This document shows positions 8,842 to 16,653 of a DNA stretch of 64,000 nucleotides, one piece after another. Position 1 is the first letter of the stretch. Every line of letters starts with the position of its first letter. Below the pieces are notes generated by a model, which did no database searches, was not told the origin of the DNA, and saw nothing but the letters and a program-made list of their open reading frames with translations. The stretch covers positions 2,440,501-2,504,500 of the forward strand of contig NZ_CP018171.1 of assembly GCF_001889605.1 (NCBI RefSeq), written 5' to 3'. A program made the translations under genes and the position numbers. The stretch is from Aquibium oceanicum. Its GTDB lineage: Bacteria > Pseudomonadota > Alphaproteobacteria > Rhizobiales > Rhizobiaceae.

Positions 8842-11574
8842 ATGTCCGATTTCCCCGACATGCCGTTCTTCGACGAGGACGATGGTCCGCCCCGCCCGGC
8901 CGCGGCACCCGCCGGTCCCTCCGGCATCGCCGCGCGTGCCATGGCGGGCCGCCGGCAACAGGCGCCGGACTATCTTTCGGGCCTCAACCCCGAGCAGCGG
9001 CTTGCGGTGGAGACCACCGAAGGTCCCGTGCTGGTGCTGGCCGGCGCCGGCACTGGCAAGACGCGGGTGCTGACGACCCGCATCGCCCACATCCTCGCCA
9101 CCGGCCGCGCCTGGCCGAGCCAGATCCTCGCCGTCACCTTCACAAACAAGGCCGCGCGCGAGATGAAGCAGCGGATCGGCGTGCTGGTCGGCTCGGCGGT
9201 CGAGGGCATGCCCTGGCTCGGCACCTTCCACTTGATCGGGGTCAAGATCCTGCGCCGTCATGCCGAGCTCGCCGGGCTGCGCTCCGATTTCACCATCCTC
9301 GACACCGACGACGTCATCCGCCTGATCAAGCAGCTGATCCAGGCCGAGGGACTGGACGACAAGCGCTGGCCGGCGCGCCAGTTCGCCCAGATGATCGACG
9401 GCTGGAAGAACAAGGGTTTCGCGCCGAAGGACATCCCCGAAGGCGACGCGCGCGCCTTCGCCAACGGCAAGGGCCGCGAGCTCTACACGGCCTACCAGGA
9501 GCGGCTGAAGACGCTCAACGCCTGCGACTTCGGCGACCTCCTCCTCCACCCCATCCGCATCCTGCGCGACCACCGCGACGTGCTGGAGGAGTATCACCGC
9601 CGGTTCAAATACATCCTGGTCGACGAGTACCAGGACACCAACACCGCGCAGTACATGTGGCTGAGGCTCTTGGCGCAGCGGCCGAAAGCCGGGCGGCCGA
9701 TCTCCCCATCAGGGGGGGAGATCGATCAGACCCCGGCCTCCTCGCGAACCGAAGGTTCGCAAGGCCGACCGGCTGCCGTGCTCGATGGGGCGCCCTCGCG
9801 AAGCGGCGACAGGGTGAGCGCAAGCAAACCGCAGCAGATAAATATTTGCTGCGTCGGCGACGACGACCAGTCGATCTACGGCTGGCGCGGCGCGGAAGTC
9901 GACAACATCCTGCGCTTCGACAAGGATTTTCCGGGCGCGACCGTCATCCGGCTCGAGCGCAACTACCGCTCCACCGCGCACATCCTGGGTGCGGCCTCCC
10001 ACCTCATCGCCCACAACGAAGGCCGGCTCGGCAAGACGCTGTTCACCGACCATCCCGACCCCGAGGACGCCAAGGTGATGGTGCATGCCGCCTGGGACTC
10101 CGAGGAGGAGGCCCGCGCGGTCGGCGAGGCGATCGAGCAGCACCAGCGCCAGGGCCTGCATCTCAATGACATGGCGATCCTGGTGCGCGCCTCCTTCCAG
10201 ATGCGCGAGTTCGAGGACCGCTTCGTCACGCTCGGCTTGAACTACCGCGTCATCGGCGGCCCGCGCTTCTACGAGCGGCAGGAAATCCGCGACGCCATGG
10301 CCTATTTCCGGGTGGTGGCGCAGGGCGCCGACGACCTCGCCTTCGAGCGCATCGTCAACGTGCCCAAGCGCGGCCTGGGCGAAGCCGCCATCCGCCAGAT
10401 CCACGACGCCGCCCGCGCGCTGCGCGTGCCCATGCTGGAAGCCGCGCGAAAGCTCGCCGAGAGCGACGAGATGAAGCCCAAGCCGCGCGCGGCGCTCCGC
10501 GAGATCGCGGCCAATTTCGCCCGCTGGCGCGACGCGCTGGACAACACCCCGCACACCGAACTCGCCGAGACCATTCTCGAAGAGAGCGGCTACACCGACA
10601 TGTGGAAGAACGACAAGTCGGCCGAGGCACCGGGGCGGCTCGAAAACCTCAAGGAGCTCATCCGCTCCATGGAGGAATACGAGAGCCTGCGCTCCTTCCT
10701 CGAACACGTCGCGCTCGTCATGGACGCCGAGCAGGACGAGACCATGGACGCCGTCTCCATCATGACGCTGCATTCGGCCAAGGGGCTGGAGTTCGAGACC
10801 GTGTTCCTGCCCGGCTGGGAGGAAGGCCTCTTCCCCCACCAGCGCGCGCTCGACGAGGGCGGACGTTCGGGGCTGGAGGAGGAGCGGCGGCTGGCCTATG
10901 TGGGGCTCACCCGCGCCAAGAAGAACCTGCACATCTGGTTCGTCTCCAACCGCCGCATCCACGGCCTGTGGCAATCCACCATCCCCTCACGCTTCCTCGA
11001 CGAACTGCCGGAGGCCCATGTCGAGGTCGCCGAAGCGGGCAATTCCTACGGCGGCTATGGTTCAGGCTATGGCGGCTCCTTCGGCGGCGGCTCCTTCGCG
11101 GGCGGACGCGGCGGCGCGGGCCGGCAAAACCCCTACGGCGCCTCGCGGTTCGACAATCTGGGCTCAAGCGGCAACCAGTCGGCGGGCGGCGCGCGCACCG
11201 GCTCAGCGGACGGCGGCGCCTTCTCCAACACCTACTCCACCCCCGGCTGGGCCCGCGCCCAGAAGAACCGCACCGAAGCCACCGACCGCAACTGGGGCAC
11301 CCGCTCCGGCCACGCGGTGGAGCGCATCGGCTACGGCGAACCGGACTCCGGCTTCGGCGCCGGAGCCGGCTCGGTGAAGAGCCGTGTCATCGAAGGCGAA
11401 CTAGTGGCGAAAAGCGTCTCCGACACCCTCTCGGCCTTCCAGGTCGGCGATCGGGTCTTTCACATGAAGTTCGGCAACGGGAATGTCGCGGCGGTGGAGG
11501 GCAACAAGCTGACGATCGACTTCGACAAGGCCGGGCAGAAAAGGGTGCTGGACGGGTTTGTGAAGGGGGTGTGA
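8842..11574 (+). CDS. uvrD: ATP-dependent DNA helicase UvrD/PcrA
   Basis: A 910-residue superfamily 1A helicase acting 3'-5' in repair and replication. Motifs in order: LNPEQRLAVETTEGP (Q motif), LAGAGTGKTRVL (Walker A, near residue 65), TFTNKAAREM (Ia), ILVDEYQDTN (Walker B), GDDDQSIYGWRGAEV (III), RLERNYRST (IV), VSIMTLHSAKGLEF (V) and YVGLTRAKK (VI). Residues about 283-330, between Walker B and motif III, are an extra Pro/Ser/Gly-rich stretch absent from the usual spacing and encoded by a palindromic element. A Gly/Ser/Tyr-rich linker (about 732-780) precedes a C-terminal Tudor-like module (FQVGDRVFHMKFGNGNVAAV). ATG 8842 chosen because the preceding region is intergenic-like. Confidence 0.93.
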   Translation: MSDFPDMPFFDEDDGPPRPAAAPAGPSGIAARAMAGRRQQAPDYLSGLNPEQRLAVETTEGPVLVLAGAGTGKTRVLTTRIAHILATGRAWPSQILAVTFTNKAAREMKQRIGVLVGSAVEGMPWLGTFHLIGVKILRRHAELAGLRSDFTILDTDDVIRLIKQLIQAEGLDDKRWPARQFAQMIDGWKNKGFAPKDIPEGDARAFANGKGRELYTAYQERLKTLNACDFGDLLLHPIRILRDHRDVLEEYHRRFKYILVDEYQDTNTAQYMWLRLLAQRPKAGRPISPSGGEIDQTPASSRTEGSQGRPAAVLDGAPSRSGDRVSASKPQQINICCVGDDDQSIYGWRGAEVDNILRFDKDFPGATVIRLERNYRSTAHILGAASHLIAHNEGRLGKTLFTDHPDPEDAKVMVHAAWDSEEEARAVGEAIEQHQRQGLHLNDMAILVRASFQMREFEDRFVTLGLNYRVIGGPRFYERQEIRDAMAYFRVVAQGADDLAFERIVNVPKRGLGEAAIRQIHDAARALRVPMLEAARKLAESDEMKPKPRAALREIAANFARWRDALDNTPHTELAETILEESGYTDMWKNDKSAEAPGRLENLKELIRSMEEYESLRSFLEHVALVMDAEQDETMDAVSIMTLHSAKGLEFETVFLPGWEEGLFPHQRALDEGGRSGLEEERRLAYVGLTRAKKNLHIWFVSNRRIHGLWQSTIPSRFLDELPEAHVEVAEAGNSYGGYGSGYGGSFGGGSFAGGRGGAGRQNPYGASRFDNLGSSGNQSAGGARTGSADGGAFSNTYSTPGWARAQKNRTEATDRNWGTRSGHAVERIGYGEPDSGFGAGAGSVKSRVIEGELVAKSVSDTLSAFQVGDRVFHMKFGNGNVAAVEGNKLTIDFDKAGQKRVLDGFVKGV
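9688..9831. repeat. Palindromic repeat element inserted in frame in uvrD
   Basis: About 144 bp (48 codons) of extra DNA lies between helicase motifs II and III. It contains a perfect 9-bp stem GATCTCCCC/GGGGAGATC with a 7-nt loop (9699-9723), a second 7-bp stem GCGAACC/GGTTCGC with a 3-nt loop (9744-9760), and a weaker third hairpin around 9791-9815. The first stem resembles intergenic palindromes (CGATCTCCCC...GGGGAGATC) that are abundant in Mesorhizobium-type genomes (recalled, not searched). Length is a multiple of three with no stop, so the helicase frame survives. Confidence 0.7.
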
Positions 11575-11682
11575 GGGTTTAGCAGTGAGAGTTTTTCCAT
11601 CGTATCTTTTCATCCGGATGATGTTTGACTTCCGCGTGCCATCTTCGATATTTGCGCCCAACCGCTAAACGGAGCCGCAAGA

Positions 11683-13569
11683 TTGAAAGACCGCGCGTTC
11701 AGAGGCGACATTCAAGCGCTTAGGGCGTTTGCCGTTGTCGTGGTACTCTTGTTTCACGTTGACGCAGGCTGGATGGCGGGCGGTTATCTCGGCGTCGACA
11801 TTTTCTTCGTCATTTCCGGCTACTTGATAAGCGGAATAATCCTCAGAGATGTCGCAGGCGGTCGTACCGCATTGTGGCAGTTCTATCTTCGTCGGATCAG
11901 GCGCCTCTTGCCTGCTTCTGTTGTGACGATTGCCGCGACCCTCGTTGTGGGAGGAGTATTACTCTCGACAGACGACCTTGCCGCCGCAGCGCGATCGGGT
12001 TTAGCGGCCGCATTCTCGGCATCGAATATCGTGTTCTGGCTGGAGGCTGGATATTTCGACGAAGCTGCCGACACGAAGCCGTTTCTTCATACGTGGTCGC
12101 TTGGCGTAGAAGAGCAATTCTATCTGCTCTGGCCAGCCGCGCTTCTGGTTTTTTCGCGGCTTGGCCGGAAGGCGACAATCTGGTTCGTCGTCACTTCCGG
12201 TCTCATCTCTCTCGTGGCCGCCGAAGCTTTGCTGTCGAACCACCCCGAAGCTGTTTTCTTCCTGGTACCCTTTAGGATTTTTGAGTTTGCCGCTGGCGCC
12301 CTTCTCACGTTCGTCAATCCAGCGGCGGCGAGCAGGACAGGCCTGCTTGCATTTCTTGCCGGCGTCGCCGTGATGCTCGCGTCCTGTGTGCTCCTCGAAG
12401 CGACATTCCCGATGCCCGGGCTCGTTTCGCTGATTCCGGTCGCTGGAGCGGTACTTTGCATCTACTTCGGAAAATCAGCGCCGGCTCTTGCAATGTCGCG
12501 ACCCGTAATCTTCATCGGCGACATCTCCTACTCCTTATACCTCGTGCATTGGCCTATCGTGGTCTTCTACAAGTACCGCATCGAGCCCGAACTTGGGCCC
12601 CGCGACCAAGTGCTGCTTCTGGCAGCCGCAGTCGCCGCAGGCATCGCGCTCAATATTTTCGTGGAGCGCCCCATGCGAAGCGACCTGTTTTGGAAGCGAT
12701 CCGGCTATCGCGTTGCAGGCGGCTTGGCTGCGGTTGTAATCGTTTCTGCAGCGGCAACACATGCATGGTGGTCGGGTGGTTGGCAGTGGCGCATTCCCGC
12801 GGAAGTTCGTGAGGCCTCGACGAGCGTCGCCCACTATAAAAGCGAGCGCAGCGCGTACCTCCTGAAGATCCGAGACAAGAACAAGCGCTCATCTGCAGAT
12901 GGTGACATCCTCTTGATCGGCGACAGCCACGGGCAGGATCTCGACATCGCCTTGCATGCTTCTGGCTATGAAGTACGGCGGCTATTCATGCCCTACGACT
13001 GCCAACCGGCGGTCGGCGAAAGACCAATCGAAGTCGGTCTTGCATCCTCGATGGTAACTAGCGCCGAAGAGGCCGAGGTCTGTCGAAAAAGGTTCGATTT
13101 ACTCCTGAAGGACAAGCGGCTCAGGAATGCTAGGGCTGTTATTCTTGCCCCGCGATGGAAGCAGTGGTCCGTAGACCGGCTCGGAGCGACCATTGCCGCA
13201 TTGCGCAAGACGACGGCGGCGCCGATTTTTGTCTTCGGCGCGACGTGGGAGTACGCCCCGAAAATCCCGATCATTCTTCAGCGTTATGGCAGGGTCGATG
13301 GCATCGATGAGTTCGCTGCAAAGTTCGAAAAGACGTTGCCACCGACCCTCAATCGGCAGCTCGAAAGAGCCTCGGAAACTCTAAATTTTCACTTCGTCGA
13401 CAAGATGCGTGTTGCATGCCAACCTCGCTGCCCGGTATTCGTGCCTGGAACTTCTGAGTTGACGGTATGGGACTACGGCCACTGGACCGTCGCGGGCGCG
13501 AGTTATTTTGGCCGGCTATTGCTGGAGGCGGAGCCAGAACTCAAATATATTCTTCGTGCCCGAGATTAA
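11683..13569 (+). CDS. Acyltransferase family 3 protein with C-terminal SGNH domain (surface polysaccharide O-acetylation)
   Basis: A 628-residue two-domain protein of the OafA type. Residues about 1-365 form the acyltransferase-3 membrane domain: DIQALRAFAVVVVLLFHV with the conserved Arg and His, FFVISGYLISG, FYLRRIRRLLPA, HTWSLGVEEQFYLLWP, and about ten hydrophobic segments. Residues about 400-628 form a periplasmic SGNH-like domain with ILLIGDSHGQDL (Ser in G-D-S) and a late D-Y-G-H-W-T supplying the Asp/His pair. Such enzymes O-acetylate O-antigen, exopolysaccharide or Nod-factor-like glycans. The start is TTG at 11683 with GGAG upstream. Codon use is less GC-rich than neighbours (ATA, TTA, TTT appear often), consistent with transfer; IS remnants follow directly. 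Confidence 0.9.
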   Translation: MKDRAFRGDIQALRAFAVVVVLLFHVDAGWMAGGYLGVDIFFVISGYLISGIILRDVAGGRTALWQFYLRRIRRLLPASVVTIAATLVVGGVLLSTDDLAAAARSGLAAAFSASNIVFWLEAGYFDEAADTKPFLHTWSLGVEEQFYLLWPAALLVFSRLGRKATIWFVVTSGLISLVAAEALLSNHPEAVFFLVPFRIFEFAAGALLTFVNPAAASRTGLLAFLAGVAVMLASCVLLEATFPMPGLVSLIPVAGAVLCIYFGKSAPALAMSRPVIFIGDISYSLYLVHWPIVVFYKYRIEPELGPRDQVLLLAAAVAAGIALNIFVERPMRSDLFWKRSGYRVAGGLAAVVIVSAAATHAWWSGGWQWRIPAEVREASTSVAHYKSERSAYLLKIRDKNKRSSADGDILLIGDSHGQDLDIALHASGYEVRRLFMPYDCQPAVGERPIEVGLASSMVTSAEEAEVCRKRFDLLLKDKRLRNARAVILAPRWKQWSVDRLGATIAALRKTTAAPIFVFGATWEYAPKIPIILQRYGRVDGIDEFAAKFEKTLPPTLNRQLERASETLNFHFVDKMRVACQPRCPVFVPGTSELTVWDYGHWTVAGASYFGRLLLEAEPELKYILRARD

Positions 13570-13847
13570 GCGGTTTGCAGCGCGAGCTCGTTTAACTGGC
13601 CCCAAAGCGAAGTGGCTACATGACGATCTCGGATGCTCCAATCCGTAGTCGTTCTCGGTTCAGCTATGACCGCCGCTTCCGACTCGGATCGCTCGGGCGT
13701 CTCCTCCACCGCGCGCAGGCTCATCATATCGTCGGTCGTTGGTCATCCTTACATTGCTCTTGTTATCGCAAACGTGTGCCTCACCTCGAAGCCGCTCAAT
13801 TGCCAACGCCGTCATCTCTGTCTGCCACAGAGCAAACCTGTCAGTCG

Positions 13848-14040
13848 TAGTTTCCTGCAGGCAGTCATCGTAGTGCTTGCGTGGTAGATGATCGCGCGGA
13901 TTGCGTAAAATTGAACGTGCAGCGCTGCCGAGCGACTTCCGGGATAACCTCGCCGATCGCCGAAAAGAGACCGGCAGGTTCATCGGACGCCACCAGTTCG
14001 ACGCACCTGAGGCCGCCCGCCATCAGTTCGACGAGGAAAT
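13848..14040 (-). pseudogene. IS256 (Mutator) family transposase remnant
   Basis: Two minus-strand frames together spell an IS256-type transposase core. First comes FLVELMAGGLRCVELVASDE followed by AGL, AIGEVIPEVARQRC, then after a frame change RDHLPRKHYDDCLQET. Intact relatives have the same order, with L-V-V-S-D-D-H, W-Q-R-C and H-L-P-R-K segments (from knowledge of the family). Both flanks have decayed: nothing recognisable is left in 13570-13847 or 14041-14193. It cannot encode a working enzyme. It marks the island between uvrD and gcvP as a repeated landing site. Confidence 0.7.
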
Positions 14041-14278
14041 CCGCCGAACCAGGACGCAGTAGGCAGCCTGAGGCGCTTCGCCTAAGGCGCTGGGCGAGAT
14101 CGCGTCGCGAACTTTCAGATTCGCTTTCTGAGCTTTGGATGTCTGTCTTGTGCATGCCTCCCGAACGCGGTTCCGCTTTCGAGAGACATGTCCTAGAGCA
14201 CATCCGCCAATCGATGAATCGATTGTGATGTGACTTGTAGCTTGGCTGCTGATTCTACGTCCACCTCGATGGAGGTGG

Positions 14279-14521
14279 ATGATGGCGAGGGCACTGGGTG
14301 AGAATTTGCGGTCGCGTGTCTTGAAGGTCGCGGACGAAGGGGTGTCGGCGCGCCAGGCGGTGGCACGGTTCGGTGTGGGCGTTTCGAGCGCGATCCGCTG
14401 GATCGGCAGAGCCCGGCTGGGCGAGACCGCACCCAGACCGCAGGGGCGGCGGCGCGGCTCGCGGCTCGACGGTCATGCCGACTTCATCGTCGGGATGATC
14501 GAGGAGCCAAAGGATGTCACG
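14279..14521 (+). pseudogene. Truncated IS630 transposase, copy A (N-terminal part)
   Basis: About 80 codons of the N-terminal helix-turn-helix of an IS630 transposase: MARALGENLRSRVLKV, then SARQAVARFGVGVSSAIRW, and GRRRGSRLDGHADFIVGMIE. The frame leaves homology right after the codons for K-D-V-T (14510-14521), where the left end of copy B begins. No C-terminal catalytic domain remains for this copy. It is about 85 percent identical by eye to copy B over the shared part, so the two are related copies rather than one duplicated scar. Confidence 0.78.
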
Positions 14522-14853
14522 GCAGAGCACTTCCGGGGATCGATGAATCGATTGTGATGTGACGCGGGTCCTTGCTGCTGACTCAACGTTCACCTCGATG
14601 GAGGTGTTCGATGGCGAGGGCATTGGGTGAGGATTTGCGGTCTCGTGTCTCTAAGGCGGTGGCCGAGGGGACATCGGCGCGCCAGGCGTCGGCTCGGTTC
14701 GGGGTGGGTGGATGGAGCGCGATCCGCTGGATCGGCAGAGCACGGCTGGGCGAGACCGCACCAAGACCGCAGGGGCGGCGGCGCGGCTCGCGGCTCGACG
14801 GCCATGCCGACTTCATCGTCGGGATGATCGAGGAGCACAAAGATGTCACGCTA

Positions 14854-15899
14854 AAGCACGTCGCCTCTAACCTGATTCAGGATTCCCAATCAGGCGCTGG
14901 CGTGATTCATTGAGGTTTGATGGAGAGCCGCGATGAGCAAGCCGCATCCGATGGCGTTGCGTGAGCGTGTCGCGGGTTATGTCGATGAGGGTCATGGTCA
15001 CCGGGAGGCGGCGCAACATTTCCTTGTGCCGCCCCGCTTCGTGAACGATCTCATAAAGCTGCGGCGGGAAACCGGTTCGCTGAAGCCGCGCCGGCAGGGG
15101 CACGCGCCGGGCTCGGGCAAGCTGGCGCCTCACGTCGGCTTTGTGCGCAGGCGCATGGCTCAGGCCCGGGAACTGACGCTGGACGAGCTCTGCGTCGAAC
15201 TGGAGGCGCGTGGCTGCGTCGTGCACCGATCGAGCGTCGGTCGACTTCTGCACCGCATCGGCCTCAGCAAAAAAAAAGCTCTGCGCGCCACCGAGCAACT
15301 GCGGCCTGAGGTCCGGGCTGCGCGGGAACTCTGGACGACGGGCCGAAAGCCGTTCTTCGCCAGAGCCTTGACCCGCCTCGTCTTCATCGACGAGACCTCG
15401 ACCAACACCAAGCTGACCAAGCGCACCGGCTGGTCGCCGAAGGGCGAGCGCTATGTGACGCACGCTCCCTTCGGGCACTGGCGTACGCAGAGCTTCGTCG
15501 CCAGCCTGCGCAGTCACGGCCTCGTCGCGCCCTGGATCGTCGAGGGCGCGATGAAAGCAGAGATTTTCGAACGCTACGTCGAGACGCAACTGGCGCCGGA
15601 ACTGGGCCGGGGCGACGTGGTGATCCTCGACAATGTCGGCTTCCACAAGAGCGGTCGTGCCGCAGACCTGGTGCGCCAGCGCGGCGCATGGATGTTGTTC
15701 CTGCCGCCCTACTCCCCCGATCTGAATCCCATCGAAATGGCGCTCTCCAAGCTCAAGGCCCTACTGCGCAAGAAGGCCGCACGAACCTTCGACGCCGTCG
15801 CGACGGCCATAGGCGACATCTGTGATCTCCTCGATCCGCAGCAATGCCGAGACTTCTTCAGTGCAGCCGGATATGAGGTCGATTAGATGCGACGTGCTT
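14854..15899 (+). mobile_element. IS630-family insertion sequence inside copy B
   Basis: The ends are 17-bp inverted repeats with one mismatch: AAGCACGTCGCCTCTAA at 14854-14870 and TTAGATGCGACGTGCTT at 15883-15899. Left flank is TA (14852-14853), right flank TG (15900-15901); a mutated TA duplication, or no duplication, both fit. The 1046-bp element carries one intact transposase gene. Confidence 0.82.
14933..15886 (+). CDS. IS630 family transposase (intact)
   Basis: A 317-residue transposase of full family length. The N-terminal helix-turn-helix is MALRERVAGYVDEGHGHREA with PRFVNDLIKLRRETG. The DDE catalytic core is complete: LVFIDETSTNTKL (first Asp), DVVILDNVGFHKS (second Asp) and PDLNPIEMALSKLKALLRKK (Glu). 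The stop codon TAG lies within the right inverted repeat. It shows no frameshift, so unlike its host copy it may still be mobile. It is only distantly similar to the interrupted copies, so a different IS630 subgroup jumped into the first one. Confidence 0.9.
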   Translation: MSKPHPMALRERVAGYVDEGHGHREAAQHFLVPPRFVNDLIKLRRETGSLKPRRQGHAPGSGKLAPHVGFVRRRMAQARELTLDELCVELEARGCVVHRSSVGRLLHRIGLSKKKALRATEQLRPEVRAARELWTTGRKPFFARALTRLVFIDETSTNTKLTKRTGWSPKGERYVTHAPFGHWRTQSFVASLRSHGLVAPWIVEGAMKAEIFERYVETQLAPELGRGDVVILDNVGFHKSGRAADLVRQRGAWMLFLPPYSPDLNPIEMALSKLKALLRKKAARTFDAVATAIGDICDLLDPQQCRDFFSAAGYEVD

Positions 15900-16653
15900 T
15901 GGACCAGATGGTCGAGCGGCTCCTGGCGGAGCGGGCCATGCGCGTCGGTCGCAGCAGCACGTTGAACGACTGGCTGCGCGGGCACGGCTGGACGTTCAAA
16001 AAAAGTCCGCACATGCACTGGAGCAGGAGCGTCCCGACGTCCTGAAGCGCCGGCAGGCCTGGTTCGACGGCCAACTCGATCTCGATCCGGCGAAGTTGGT
16101 CTTCATCCCCTCTCGGCGTCGCTTCGCTTGCCTGCCGGGCAATGGATGAGACCGGCCTGTCGACCAAGATGGCGCGCCTGCGCGGACGAGCGCCGTGCGG
16201 CGAGCGATGCCGGGCCGGCGTGCCGCAAGGCCACTGGAGAACCACCACCTTCACAGGCGCGCTCAGGCTGACCGGCATGACCGCGCCCTTCGTCTACGAC
16301 GGCGCCATGAACGGGGCCGTGCTCCTCGCCTATGTCGATCAGGTGTTGGTCCCGACCCTGAAGCCGGGCGATGCCGTCGTGATGGACAACCTGCCGGCGC
16401 ACAAGTTCGCTGCCGTGCGCGAGGCGATCGAGAAGGCCGGTGCGACATTGACGTTCCTGCCGCCGTACTCTCCCGTCTTCAACCCCATCGAGAACGCCTT
16501 CGCCAAGCTGAAGGCACTCCTGCGCAAGGCCGCCAAGCGAACGGTCCCGGCCTGTGGAACACCGTCGGAGATATCATCGACCAGTTCACGCCCGCCGAAT
16601 GCGCCAACTACTTCAGGGCCGCAGGATATGAACTAGAATAAACCGGACGCGCT

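Larger units (their letters stand above)
14611..16641 (+). pseudogene. Disrupted IS630 transposase, copy B
   Basis: The N-terminal part (14611-14853) and C-terminal part (15902-16641) are separated by a 1-kb element. Joining the flanks restores the reading D-V-T-L-D-Q-M-V-E-R-L. Three further lesions follow. An A7 tract at 15998-16004 shifts the frame (possibly a natural -1 slip site in this family). A 37-bp insertion at 16108-16144 splits L-V-F-I/D-E-T-G at the first catalytic Asp. A one-base loss near 16548 puts the C-terminal L-W-N-T-V-G-D-I-I-D-Q-F-T in another frame. Retained catalytic signatures are VVMDNLPAHK and NPIENAFAKLKALLRKAA. It cannot be active as it stands. Confidence 0.82.

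Noticed and set aside
8028-8942. 304-residue version of the glyoxalase protein
   Set aside because: Residues before the ATG at 8579 are low-complexity and translate the uvrD upstream region; a ribosome site supports 8579.
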